A stretch of 64,000 nt of DNA from contig NZ_CP080590.1 in NCBI RefSeq assembly GCF_019504385.1, forward strand, positions 2,460,001 through 2,524,000. Direction: 5' to 3'. Within the stretch, counting starts at the first letter, position 1. The number at the start of each line of letters is the position of its first letter. Below, piece by piece: positions 17,485 to 25,355 of this stretch. Origin of the DNA: Devosia salina. Lineage in GTDB: Bacteria > Pseudomonadota > Alphaproteobacteria > Rhizobiales > Devosiaceae. A program made the position numbers and the translations under genes. The notes under the pieces are model-generated. The model made no database searches, had not been told where the DNA came from, and saw only the letters and a list, made by a program, of their open reading frames with translations.

Positions 17485-17679
17485 CTCTCTCGCCTCTCCC
17501 TGGCTTGTGATGCGGGCAACTGCCCTCACAACTGTTCGGGTTTAGGGAAGAGCCGACAGGACCCTGCTTAACCTCGGCCGATAAGGCCTGTCCGAGGACG
17601 GTCGCTGTCAACCCGGGAGTGCGGCTGCGACCGCCTCCCGGGACAACTTAATCAGATATCGTCGATACAAGCCCGAGGG
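17485..17679 (-). ncRNA. Candidate bridge RNA region of IS110 copy 2
   Basis: Identical to 15643-15837. The strong hairpin lies at 17612-17642. The guide loops, if present, must be the same as in copy 1, so both copies should seek the same target sequence. Confidence 0.4.
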
Positions 17680-17698
17680 CGGCGGCTTGGGGATGCCC

Positions 17699-18706
17699 CT
17701 ATTGCCAGTCCTGCCGCTCGAGGATGAGGATATCCAGCTCCTCCTGCGGCCAGAAATCCTGCTTGACCATTTCGAAGGTGGTAGGCCCGATCTTCTTCAC
17801 GCCCTCGCCGCAGAACGAGACGAGATTGTCGGTGCTGCCCTTGTCGATGACGAGGCGGAATTTTTCGATGCCGCCGCCGGCCCAATTGCCGCCGGTGGTC
17901 AGGATGTAGGAAATCCAGCTTTCGGTGAACGGCGCGCCCCAGGGCTCGTCGGGATTGGGCAGTGTCTTGCGCACGGCGGCGATGAAGCTGTCGTCGGTGC
18001 AATATTTGCGGCGATATTCGGCCGCCGGATCATAGCCATCCTCATAGGGCTCGCTGAGGAAGGACACGCCGGTCGTGCCGCCGACGCTGGGCTTGTAGCG
18101 GTGCTCGACCACCACCCGCTCGCGGGCCGGGAAGGTCGCCTCCCAGGTATAGGTGGCCCTGTAGGTCCAGAACGGCCAATGGTGGGTTTCCCAGCCCTCG
18201 CCGGCGTCGAACTCGTCCGGCACGGCCATGCCCAGATGCAGGAGCTGCGCGGTGGTCTCGTCATCGAGGGCGTCCACCGCATCGATGGCTTCCTGCCGGA
18301 TCGGGACGATGGGGATGCCCAGCTTCTGCAGCAGCTTGGTCCGGTCCACACCGGCCGCATAGGCATATTCGTGCAGCGTCACCGCGACCGGCTCGCCATT
18401 GAAGGTGGTTTCGAACTCGAAGAGATTGTCGGCCGGCCCGGTCGGGAAGGCCACGGGGGACCAGTGATTGGGCACGATATCGGGCATGGGAAAGGCCACG
18501 AGCAGGTCGTGGTCCTGGTCGCTGTCATTGCGGAACGTATAGACGACCCGGATTTCCTCTTTGGAGATGAACAGCTCCTCGCTCTCCATGGCGATTTCGC
18601 CATTGGCGACGAATTCGAGGCCACCCGTGGTGAGCACGGCCGCCGTGTCATTGGCAAAGGCGGGCACACTTGCCAGCGCCAGAAAGCAGGATACCAGAAC
18701 TCGCAT
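17699..18706 (-). CDS. DUF4424 family secreted protein
   Basis: A 335-residue exported protein. The signal peptide MRVLVSCFLALASVPAFA ends just before ANDTAAVLTTGGLEFVANGEIAM, the opening typical of DUF4424, followed by ISKEEIRVVYTFRNDSDQDHDLLVAFPMPDI. Conserved aromatic segments include HHWPFWTYRATYTWEATFPA and HRYKPSVGG. Two cysteines near the C-terminus (KYCTDD and SFCGEG) may form a disulfide. No function is established for the family. A frame continuing 54 codons upstream is rejected since the signal peptide starts at 18706. IS110 copy 2 begins just after its stop, so any native terminator may have been displaced. Confidence 0.8.
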   Translation of the reverse strand: MRVLVSCFLALASVPAFANDTAAVLTTGGLEFVANGEIAMESEELFISKEEIRVVYTFRNDSDQDHDLLVAFPMPDIVPNHWSPVAFPTGPADNLFEFETTFNGEPVAVTLHEYAYAAGVDRTKLLQKLGIPIVPIRQEAIDAVDALDDETTAQLLHLGMAVPDEFDAGEGWETHHWPFWTYRATYTWEATFPARERVVVEHRYKPSVGGTTGVSFLSEPYEDGYDPAAEYRRKYCTDDSFIAAVRKTLPNPDEPWGAPFTESWISYILTTGGNWAGGGIEKFRLVIDKGSTDNLVSFCGEGVKKIGPTTFEMVKQDFWPQEELDILILERQDWQ

Positions 18707-18857
18707 TGCGTCCTCCCAGAGAGCCGCACCGGTTTTAGCGAGTTTCTTGCTGGCGCGGAAGCGAACGCCTTGCCACCTGTCCAAAAGGCCGCTGGCGAGG
18801 CATGCTCCCCCAGCTGCAAGCGTGAGCAGCCTGTTGCCGCCGCGGGAGATCCTGACA

Positions 18858-19289
18858 ATGAGCATCATTCAATCCTGGCAATTCTGGGCCTTCCTGGCAG
18901 CGGTTTTCGCGGCCCTCACGGCGGTGTTCGCCAAGATCGGCATCGAGAATGTCGGCTCCGACATGGCGACGCTTATCCGCACCGCAATCATCCTGCTGCT
19001 GAGCCTGGCGATCGTGATCAGCTTCGGCCAGTGGCAGGCGCTGAACACCATCCCGTCGCGGACCTGGATATTCCTGCTGCTCTCGGGCCTGGCCACGGGC
19101 GCCTCGTGGCTCTGCTATTTCCGCGCCCTCAAGCTGGGGCCGGCATCGCAGGTCGCGCCGATCGACAAGCTCAGCGTGGTCATGGTCGCGGTTTTTGCCG
19201 CGCTTTTTCTCGGCGAACGGCTGAGCACCCTGGGCTGGGCCGGCGTCGTTCTGATCGGACTGGGCGCGGTGCTGGTCGCGGTGGCTTAG
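18858..19289 (+). CDS. Half-size EamA-family transporter
   Basis: A 143-residue membrane protein with one EamA domain of about five helices, in contrast to the ten-helix, two-domain members. Such half-size proteins are thought to act as dimers. Features are the first helix FWAFLAAVFAALTAVFAKIGIENV, SGLATGASWLCYFRALKLG and the end AGVVLIGLGAVLVAVA. The start at 18858 follows GGAGATCCTGACA, a good ribosome site. It is divergent from the DUF4424 gene. Substrate is unknown; family members export amino acids or other metabolites. Confidence 0.82.
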   Translation: MSIIQSWQFWAFLAAVFAALTAVFAKIGIENVGSDMATLIRTAIILLLSLAIVISFGQWQALNTIPSRTWIFLLLSGLATGASWLCYFRALKLGPASQVAPIDKLSVVMVAVFAALFLGERLSTLGWAGVVLIGLGAVLVAVA

Positions 19290-19308
19290 GCCCGCAAGGG
19301 CGGCCAGC

Positions 19309-19632
19309 CTATCGGGGTGAACGCCCCAGATATTGGAACCATTTGCGCTCCAGCGCGGCGTCGAGATCGATGCGATTATTGCGGGCAAACAGCAAGAGCA
19401 TGGCCAGCACATCGGCCGTCTCGTCTTCCAGCGCCTGGCGGATGCTGGCGCCATCGGCCCCCTTGAGGCGCCCGCGACCGGTGGTCTTGAGATATTCGGC
19501 AGTCAGCTCGCCCAGTTCCTCCTGGACCTTGAGCAGGTACCAGTCGTCGTCCCGGGCAATGTCGTTGCGGGACGCATAGGTATCGGAGACTTCCGCGACC
19601 AGCCCGGTCAGCTCGGCCAGGGTCAGGTTCAT
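19309..19632 (-). CDS. MazG-like nucleotide pyrophosphohydrolase
   Basis: A 107-residue all-alpha NTP pyrophosphatase. The metal-binding residues are in VQEELGELTAEYLK and in the later EDETADVLAMLLLFARNN, the EExxE...D pattern of the MazG/dUTPase-2 superfamily. The start overlaps the thyA stop by 4 bp (ATGA), so the two are translationally coupled. Coupling to thymidylate synthase suggests a role in cleaning or balancing nucleotide pools; that is inference. Confidence 0.8.
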   Translation of the reverse strand: MNLTLAELTGLVAEVSDTYASRNDIARDDDWYLLKVQEELGELTAEYLKTTGRGRLKGADGASIRQALEDETADVLAMLLLFARNNRIDLDAALERKWFQYLGRSPR

Positions 19633-20423
19633 ACCGCCACGGCGCCCTTGATATGCGGGTGCGGATCGTAGCCCTCGAAGGCAAAGTCCTCGAAGACGAA
19701 GTCTTCCAGCCGCTTGCGCTCGGGATTGATGACCAGTTTCGGCAGCGGGCGCGGTTCGCGCGACAATTGCAGCTTGGCCTGCTCGAAATGGTTCGAATAG
19801 AGATGCACATCGCCGAACGAGTGCACGAAATCGCCGACCTCGAGGTCGCAGACCTGCGCCATCATATGGGTGAGCAGTGCATAGGAGGCGATGTTGAAGG
19901 GCACGCCGAGAAAGGTGTCGGCCGAGCGCTGGTAGAGCTGGCAGCTGAGCTTGCCGTCGGCGACATAGAACTGGAAGAGGCAATGGCAGGGCGGCAGGGC
20001 CATCTCATCCACTTCGGCCGGGTTCCAGGCGGAGACGATATGGCGGCGGCTGTCCGGCTTGGTGCGGATGCTCTCGACCACATTGGCGAGCTGGTCGATA
20101 TGACGGCCATCGGGTGCCGGCCAGCTGCGCCATTGCGAGCCATAGACAGGCCCCAGATCGCCATTCTCGTCGGCCCACTCGTCCCAGATCTTGACGCCCC
20201 GCTCCTGCAGCCAGCGCACATTGGTCTCGCCGCGAATGAACCAGAGCAGTTCATAGACGATGGACTTGATGTGCAGCTTCTTGGTGGTGAGCAGCGGAAA
20301 GCCCTTCGAAAGGTCGAAGCGCATCTGGTAGCCGAATAGCGAGCGCGTGCCGGTGCCGGTGCGGTCCGACTTGTCGGTGCCGCGTTCGAGAATGTCGGAG
20401 AGAAGCTGGAGATAGGGCTGCAT
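19629..20423 (-). CDS. thyA: Thymidylate synthase
   Basis: Makes dTMP from dUMP with methylene-tetrahydrofolate, giving dihydrofolate that FolA recycles. The 264 residues match the standard bacterial enzyme. The phosphate-binding arginine and GTGTRSLFGYQMRFDL are at the N-terminus. LPPCHCLFQFYV holds the nucleophilic cysteine near residue 146, followed by LYQRSADTFLGVPFNIASYALL and HLYSNH. The gene is classical ThyA, not ThyX. It is followed by the MazG-like gene with a 4-bp overlap. Confidence 0.97.
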   Translation of the reverse strand: MQPYLQLLSDILERGTDKSDRTGTGTRSLFGYQMRFDLSKGFPLLTTKKLHIKSIVYELLWFIRGETNVRWLQERGVKIWDEWADENGDLGPVYGSQWRSWPAPDGRHIDQLANVVESIRTKPDSRRHIVSAWNPAEVDEMALPPCHCLFQFYVADGKLSCQLYQRSADTFLGVPFNIASYALLTHMMAQVCDLEVGDFVHSFGDVHLYSNHFEQAKLQLSREPRPLPKLVINPERKRLEDFVFEDFAFEGYDPHPHIKGAVAV

Positions 20424-20432
20424 GGCGCCAAG

Positions 20433-21017
20433 CTAGCGCGATTCGCCCTCCGCCGCCCCGGTCCCGAGATGCTTCTCCACCAGCCCGGTCAGCCGCGCGA
20501 TCTGCTCCTGCTGGCTCAGGATCAGCCCGCGCATGTCCTCGTCGCGCAGCCGGTCGACCTTGTCGTGCAGCGCCATGATCTCGATCTCGGCCTTGAGATT
20601 GACCTCATAGTCATGGGCGGAGACCTCGCGGTCCTTGGCCGCCTGCCGGTTCTGGCTCATCATGATCACCGGCGCCTGGATGGCCGCCAGCATGGAGAGC
20701 ATCAGATTGAGGAAGATGAAGGGATAGGGATCGAAGGCGGCGCCTGCCAGCAGCAGGTTGAGACCGGTCCATGCCAGGAGGCAGACGCCGAACCCGGCGA
20801 TGAACCACCACGATCCGCCAAAGGCAGCAACGCCATCGGCAAGACGCTGGCCCAGGGTCAGTTGCTCGTCGAATTCGGCGGCCGGGTCGCGCGAGACCGC
20901 GCGCTTGTCGATCGCCTGCTGCAGGATGGCCCGCTCCTGGGTCGTGAGTTCGGCGGCATCCTTGCCCAGAAAACGATCGGCGGCGTGGAGCAATCTGGAA
21001 TTGACGTCGTTTGGCAT
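20433..21017 (-). CDS. DUF1003 family membrane protein
   Basis: A 194-residue protein with two central membrane helices (about 65-115): GGSWWFIAGFGVCLLAWTGLNLLL and PYPFIFLNLMLSMLAAIQAPVIMM. The strongly conserved MMSQNRQAAKDREVSAHDYEVNLKAE segment follows, the signature of DUF1003. The C-terminus is a coiled-coil-like helix (ALHDKVDRLRDEDMRGLILSQQEQIARL). Function is unknown. It lies 9 bp upstream of thyA on the same strand and may be cotranscribed with it. Confidence 0.87.
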   Translation of the reverse strand: MPNDVNSRLLHAADRFLGKDAAELTTQERAILQQAIDKRAVSRDPAAEFDEQLTLGQRLADGVAAFGGSWWFIAGFGVCLLAWTGLNLLLAGAAFDPYPFIFLNLMLSMLAAIQAPVIMMSQNRQAAKDREVSAHDYEVNLKAEIEIMALHDKVDRLRDEDMRGLILSQQEQIARLTGLVEKHLGTGAAEGESR

Positions 21018-21166
21018 GTCAGACTCGTTCGCAAGGGGCCAGTGCGGCGCGAGATTAGCCCAAAATGCGGCCGGATATGCATGCGGTAGTCAAATACCGC
21101 GCAGCATGCTGACAGCAGCCGCCGGCGCGGCGCGCCAGAATGACGATGAATTGCACCAGGGAGCCA

Positions 21167-21571
21167 ATGACCATGACCATCCAGCACATCAACCCGACCG
21201 GCATGTATGTCAGCCCGGTCTTTTCGCAGGGCATCATCCTGCCGGCCAATGCCCGCATCCTGCTCATCGGCGGGCAGAACGCCGTCGATGCGAACGGCCA
21301 GATCGTGGGCAAGGGCGATGTCGCCCTGCAGTCGGAAAAGGCCATCGACAACATGCTCAAGGTGCTTGAGGCCGCTGGCGGCAGCCTTGAGAACCTCGTC
21401 AAGACCACGATCATGCTGCAGGCCGACGCCGACCTGGCCGCAGCCTTTCCCGCCTGGGCCAAGGTCTGGGGCAACCGGCCCAATCCGCCGACCGTGACCG
21501 GCATGAAAGTGGCAGGCCTGGCCAATCCCGATTTCCTGATCGAGATCGAAGCCATGGCCGTGCTGCCATGA
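21167..21571 (+). CDS. RidA-family protein
   Basis: A 134-residue member of the RidA/YjgF/UK114 family; the archetype hydrolyses reactive enamine/imine intermediates released by PLP enzymes. Visible features are SQGIILPANARILLIGGQNAVDANGQIVGKGDVALQSEKAIDNMLKVLEAAG in order (strand, loop and helix), LENLVKTTIML and PPTVTGMKVAGLANPDFLIEIEAMAVL. The arginine that contacts substrate in canonical RidA (in the VTGMKV region, usually R) appears replaced by lysine. It may therefore belong to the Rid2-7 groups rather than true RidA. The start at 21167 follows GGGAG. Confidence 0.8.
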   Translation: MTMTIQHINPTGMYVSPVFSQGIILPANARILLIGGQNAVDANGQIVGKGDVALQSEKAIDNMLKVLEAAGGSLENLVKTTIMLQADADLAAAFPAWAKVWGNRPNPPTVTGMKVAGLANPDFLIEIEAMAVLP

Positions 21572-21807
21572 GCCCGCGCCTGCGGCCGTTACGGCCGCGA
21601 GAGGACATGCCGGACTTTGTGAGCGAGGCCCTGGAGGCCCGTGGGCTGCGCGCGCAGTACGAGGCCCGCCCGCCCTATCAGCGCAACGACTATCTGATGT
21701 GGATCAACAAGGCGCAGCGCGAGGAGACCAAGCGCAAGCGCCTCGACCAGATGCTCGATGAGCTCGCGGGCGGCGGGGTCTATATGCGCATGAAATGGAA
21801 CGGCTGA
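21568..21807 (+). CDS. Small OmdA/YdeI-like protein
   Basis: A 79-residue basic protein whose core RPPYQRNDYLMWINKAQREETKRKRLDQMLDELAGG matches the C-terminal OmdA segment of YdeI/OmpD-associated (bacteriocin-protection) proteins; only this part is present. The ATG overlaps the preceding ridA-like stop by 4 bp, indicating coupling; an internal ATG at 21607 (MPDFVSEALE) is an alternative start. The function of the short form is not known. Confidence 0.65.
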   Translation: MSPRLRPLRPREDMPDFVSEALEARGLRAQYEARPPYQRNDYLMWINKAQREETKRKRLDQMLDELAGGGVYMRMKWNG

Positions 21808-21809
21808 CC

Positions 21810-22361
21810 TCAGCCCAGCGCACTCCGGGGTTCGGTCTCGTCGCGCTCCCAGGCATGGCTGTTGTCGATATGGGAGAGCGACCAGGCGAACACCTTGTGC
21901 ATGGCGCGCAGGTCGCGCGCTGCCACCGCCTCTTCCAGCAGTTCGTTCATCCGCATCTTGGCGGGCAGGTGACCGGGCGGACCGAGCCGCTCGAACTCGA
22001 CACCCACGCCCTGCTCCACCCAGGCACCGATCATGCCGGCAAAGTCCTCGGACACGAGAAACGCCGTCAGATCGAGGATCAGGAGGGTGATGGTGTCGTC
22101 GCCAAAGGATTCGGAGCGGATGACGACGCCGCTCTGCCGGGGATGCCATTCCGGCCCCAATTCGGGCAGAAAGAACCAGCCACAGAAGAACCCACGGCAG
22201 ACCGTGGGCCGGGCCTCATAGACCGTACATCCCTGCCCCGCGACGCAATGCCCGCAAAGCGTATTGGCCGGCTTTTGCAGCTCGGGCGCATGGATGGGCG
22301 GAAAGGAACAGCAGGCCGTGCAGCCTTCGCAGTCCCTGCCGCTGATCGGTACCATCGCCAT
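21810..22361 (-). CDS. YkgJ-family cysteine-cluster protein
   Basis: A 183-residue protein with a zinc- or iron-sulfur-binding cysteine cluster: CEGCTACC near residue 11, a CGHC motif, GCTVYEARPTVCRGFFC, about eight cysteines in the first 65 residues. This is the pattern of the YkgJ/UPF0153 family (putative zinc- or iron-chelating domain). The C-terminal part is helical without recognisable motifs. The start at 22361 is preferred over one 28 codons upstream, whose extra part is unlike the family. Biochemical role unknown. Confidence 0.82.
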   Translation of the reverse strand: MAMVPISGRDCEGCTACCSFPPIHAPELQKPANTLCGHCVAGQGCTVYEARPTVCRGFFCGWFFLPELGPEWHPRQSGVVIRSESFGDDTITLLILDLTAFLVSEDFAGMIGAWVEQGVGVEFERLGPPGHLPAKMRMNELLEEAVAARDLRAMHKVFAWSLSHIDNSHAWERDETEPRSALG

Positions 22362-22503
22362 TCTCGGAGCCTCCTTGCAGCGGCAAGCATGACCGCGCCG
22401 ACAAGGATTTGTCCAGCACGGCAAAACGAAACCAAAAGAAAACATCCGAGCGTCTTGATCTTTCGTTTTGGCGCTCTAGTCTGCAGCGCCAAAGGAGGCC
22501 GGC

Positions 22504-23766
22504 ATGCGACAGCTTCTGATCGTTTTTCTGCTTGTGATGACAGGGAGCATGGCCTTGGCCGAAGACAACCGGATCGACCATCGCCTGCCCGACGCGCCGG
22601 AACTGGCGCAGCCCGGTCCGCATGCCATCGGGGTGCGGACCCTCGATTTGCTCTACACCGATCGCCCCGATGTGCTGACCGGCCCCGATTCCCGATACGA
22701 CCGCCCGCTCAAGGTGGAGGTCTGGTATCCGGCCGCGCTGGGCGACACCGCACCCGGTGGCACCTATCCCGATGTCCAGTTGGCCAACAGCACGGCGACT
22801 GTGACGCTGCGGGGCCAGGCGGTCCGCAATGCCGCGCCCGACCCGGCCGGAGGGCCCTATCCGCTGGTCATCATCTCGCATGGCTATCCGGGCAACCGCT
22901 ACCTGCTCAGCCCCTTTGGCGAGCATCTGGCCAGCCATGGCTATGTGGTGGCGAGCATCGATCATTTCGAAAGCACCTATGAGAACAAGCTCGGCTTTGC
23001 CAGCACGCTGGCCAATCGGTCGCCCGACCAGCTCTTCGTGCTCGACCAGATGGCGGCGCTGTCGGAGGCCGATGACGGTTTCCTGGCGGGCCTCGTCGAT
23101 GCCGAGCACAGCGCCATCATCGGCTATTCCATGGGCGGCTATGGCGCGGTGATCAGCGCCGGTGCGGGCCTCTCGGACGCTGCGTTGACCTCGGGCATGG
23201 CGCCGGCAGGTGCGCTCGACGCCCTCGCCGCCGGATCGGAGGCCTACCAGGCGGCGGGCGACCCGCGTCTCACGGCCGCCGTCGCCATTGCCCCCTGGGG
23301 CGCGCAACTGGGCATGTGGGACGAAGCGGGCCTTGCCGGCATCGAGGCGCCGCTGCTGGTCATCGGCGGTACCCAGGACGAGATCTCGGACTATGCCAAT
23401 GGCATCCGCCGCATCTTCGAAGGCGCGATCAATGCCGACAGGTATATGCTGAGTTTCCAGGGCGCAGGGCACAACGCCGCCGCCCCCATGCCGCCACCGA
23501 CCGAGGCGCTCGAACAGGGTGGGCCGGGCAGCCCCTACGAGCACTATGCCGATTTCGTCTGGTCCAATGTGCGCATGAACAATGTCACGCAGCATGTGCT
23601 GACGGCCTTTTTCGGGCTGACACTCAAGGGAGATGAAGGCATGGCGCGTTATCTCGATCTCGCCTCGGGCCCGTGGACCGAGCCGGCCGGCGACCGCGAC
23701 TGGCCCGGTTTCGGCCCGCGCACCACAAGAGGCCTCGTGGTCGAGCACTTGCCGGCCAGCCGCTGA
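22504..23766 (+). CDS. Secreted alpha/beta hydrolase (dienelactone hydrolase-like)
   Basis: A 420-residue exported hydrolase. The signal peptide MRQLLIVFLLVMTGSMALA ends at about residue 19. The mature part has VVEVWYPA-like opening strands (KVEVWYPAALG), an oxyanion region ISHGYPGNRYLLSPFGEHLASHGYVV and the nucleophile elbow GYSMGGYG near residue 206. Downstream are an acidic residue in GGTQDEISDYANG and a histidine in FQGAGHN. The layout resembles PAF-acetylhydrolase/chlorophyllase-like esterases. Substrate unknown. It is divergent from the cysteine-cluster gene. Confidence 0.82.
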   Translation: MRQLLIVFLLVMTGSMALAEDNRIDHRLPDAPELAQPGPHAIGVRTLDLLYTDRPDVLTGPDSRYDRPLKVEVWYPAALGDTAPGGTYPDVQLANSTATVTLRGQAVRNAAPDPAGGPYPLVIISHGYPGNRYLLSPFGEHLASHGYVVASIDHFESTYENKLGFASTLANRSPDQLFVLDQMAALSEADDGFLAGLVDAEHSAIIGYSMGGYGAVISAGAGLSDAALTSGMAPAGALDALAAGSEAYQAAGDPRLTAAVAIAPWGAQLGMWDEAGLAGIEAPLLVIGGTQDEISDYANGIRRIFEGAINADRYMLSFQGAGHNAAAPMPPPTEALEQGGPGSPYEHYADFVWSNVRMNNVTQHVLTAFFGLTLKGDEGMARYLDLASGPWTEPAGDRDWPGFGPRTTRGLVVEHLPASR

Positions 23767-23769
23767 GCT

Positions 23770-24318
23770 TCAGCACCAGCTGCCGCGATAGCCCTGCCAC
23801 GCCTCAGCCAGCCCCTCGGCGACCATGGCCATGCCGACCGACTGGCCATCGCGCCGGACGATCCTGAGCTTGCGGCCATAGCGGTCCTCGTCGCGGTCGA
23901 TGCGGGCAAGCGTGAACGGCCCGGCATTGAGCAATTGCGTGAGCCGCTCCGTTGCCCGCCGCCCCAGCGCCGCCTCCTGCGCGCATTGCGGCGAACTCAC
24001 TTCGGGCGTGTTGATGTCGGCGATCCTGATCTTGGTACCGTCCAGCCAGAAGGTGTCGCCATCGACCACGCAGGTGACGCGCACGAACCCGCACGCAGCG
24101 AAATTGCGCGTGATGGCCTCCTCACCCCTCGCGGCCGTCTCGGCGGGCGCCGTCCTCAGCCACGCACCGACATCAAGTTCCTGCAAACCAAGAACCGCCA
24201 GCGCGCCCAGCATCATGGCCAGCATGGCCGTGGGAACGATGGACAGCCGGCCGAGCAGTTTCCGGATTTGCCGACGCCGTTGGCCGCGCCGCCAATAGGC
24301 CGGATTGGTTGATCGCAT
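23770..24318 (-). CDS. Staphylococcal nuclease-like (thermonuclease) protein
   Basis: A 182-residue membrane-anchored or exported SNase-fold protein. A very basic N-terminus (RRGQRRRQIRK) and a helix (IVPTAMLAMMLGALAVLGL) precede the catalytic domain at about 80-175. Family residues are VDGDTFWLDGTKIRIADINTPE (arginine and aspartate of the active site), GRRATERLTQLL and DRDEDRYGRKLRIV, the arginine expected for phosphate contact. Three cysteines in the domain (CGF, CVV, CAQ) may form disulfides. It converges on the esterase gene with a 3-bp gap. Confidence 0.83.
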   Translation of the reverse strand: MRSTNPAYWRRGQRRRQIRKLLGRLSIVPTAMLAMMLGALAVLGLQELDVGAWLRTAPAETAARGEEAITRNFAACGFVRVTCVVDGDTFWLDGTKIRIADINTPEVSSPQCAQEAALGRRATERLTQLLNAGPFTLARIDRDEDRYGRKLRIVRRDGQSVGMAMVAEGLAEAWQGYRGSWC

Positions 24319-24386
24319 GCATGCCTCCCATTGGGTGAAAGCATGCAGTTGAGCTGTTAATCCGAGCTGAATTGAACGGTGCGGAT

Positions 24387-24415
24387 TTGCATCTGCCCAT
24401 GGGCTCCCCTATATA
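24387..24415 (+). promoter_or_regulatory. Promoter of ssrA
   Basis: TTGCAT (24387-24392) and TATATA (24410-24415) with a 17-base spacer. The predicted start near 24421 falls just before the acceptor piece of tmRNA. Confidence 0.6.
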
Positions 24416-24420
24416 GAGAG

Positions 24421-24735
24421 TGCCCGCAAGGGCTATGGCGATAAACTGTCATTGTAATAAACCCATCGGACCCGGGGGCAGTACCCGGCGTCTCCACCAT
24501 CTCCCCTTCCGGGGGAGCCAATGGGGACGAAACAGGATCGACGAGGGCGTAAAGAGTGTGCTTTCGCTCGGCATTGTACCGCCGTTATCGGGCTAAAACT
24601 TATAGTTGCCAATGACAACCATAAGGCTCCGGTCGCTCTCGCCGCGTAAGCGGTGCTAGCACTGGGAATTAAAGTCCTTCGCTCCTAGCCGGGCGACAGG
24701 CGGGGTTCGCAGGCACCTGGCAACAGAAGCCTGCA
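24421..24735 (+). ncRNA. ssrA: Transfer-messenger RNA, circularly permuted two-piece form
   Basis: The rescue RNA that frees stalled ribosomes and tags their products for degradation. The acceptor piece comes first and ends in an encoded CCA (24497-24499). Its T-arm is CCGGG-GGCAGTA-CCCGG and its acceptor strand is CGTCTCC. After a short hairpin spacer, the coding piece starts at 24523 with GGGGACG, which pairs with that strand (one G-U). The tag frame at 24608-24649 reads ANDNHKAPVALAA and then TAA. This order is the hallmark of alphaproteobacterial tmRNA, where the spacer is removed to leave two RNAs. The ends are approximate. sspB follows downstream. Confidence 0.92.
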
Positions 24736-24851
24736 CTCAATCTCCCATTGCCTGCCGTTCCAGATGCCTTTGTCCTTGAAATCTCTTGGAACGTAGGGCT
24801 GATATGGGCCATTCGGGATTCTCCCCGAGGTGACTAGGAGACAAGGGCATC

Positions 24852-25340
24852 ATGGCCGAAGACCACATGCGATACGACATTCTCGCCCAGGAAGCCCTGC
24901 GCGGCGTCGTGCGCAAGGTTCTGGCCGAAGTGTCCCGGACCGGCCTGCCCGGCGAGCACCACTTCTTCATTTCCTTCGCCACCCGCGCGCCCGGCGTGCG
25001 CATCAGCGAAGAACTGCTCAAGCAGTACGACAAGGAAATGACCATCGTGCTGCAGAACCAGTATTGGGACCTCAAGGTCACCGAGAGTGCCTTCGAAGTG
25101 GGCCTGAGCTTCAACGGCCAGCCCGAAATGCTCCACATCCCCTTTGCCGCCATCAAGGGCTTTTTCGACCCCAGCGTGCAGTTCGGCCTGCAGTTCGACC
25201 CCGCCACCGCCGCTGACGATCGCGACGCCGAGGAGGTCGAGGCCGATGTCGAAACCGAAGAGGCCGCGGGCGACACACCTGCCCCCGAAGGCAGCGGCGA
25301 GAAGGTGGTGAGCCTGGACGCCTTCCGCAAGAAGCCCTGA
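24852..25340 (+). CDS. sspB: SspB, ClpXP adaptor for tagged proteins
   Basis: Alpha-type SspB of 162 residues that delivers tmRNA-tagged proteins to the ClpXP protease. The folded domain (about 1-115) has LRGVVRKVLAEVSRTGLPGEHHFFISFATRAPGV and MTIVLQNQYWDL, followed by an acidic linker (about 118-148) and the C-terminal ClpX-docking module KVVSLDAFRKKP. It lies about 115 bp after ssrA on the same strand, so the tag RNA and its adaptor are neighbours. The helix-turn protein gene follows after 15 bp. Confidence 0.93.
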   Translation: MAEDHMRYDILAQEALRGVVRKVLAEVSRTGLPGEHHFFISFATRAPGVRISEELLKQYDKEMTIVLQNQYWDLKVTESAFEVGLSFNGQPEMLHIPFAAIKGFFDPSVQFGLQFDPATAADDRDAEEVEADVETEEAAGDTPAPEGSGEKVVSLDAFRKKP

Positions 25341-25355
25341 CGCAGACGCCAGGGC

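Larger units (their letters stand above)
16551..17679 (-). mobile_element. IS110-family insertion sequence, copy 2
   Basis: Second copy of the element at 14709-15837, same orientation, offset by exactly 1,842 bp and with no difference that I can find. One end abuts a family A repeat and the other lies 19 bp after the stop of the DUF4424 gene. IS110-type elements are known to insert into or beside repetitive extragenic palindromes. Confidence 0.85.

Noticed and set aside
14709..17679. A composite transposon formed by the two IS110 copies carrying the GNAT gene
   Set aside because: IS110 elements move by a guide-RNA-directed recombination and do not normally mobilise flanked DNA as a unit. The outer flanks show no target duplication.
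22216..23748. A minus-strand frame of 510 codons opposite the esterase gene
   Set aside because: The esterase frame has a signal peptide and catalytic motifs. The opposite frame merely joins antisense sequence to the upstream part of the cysteine-cluster gene.
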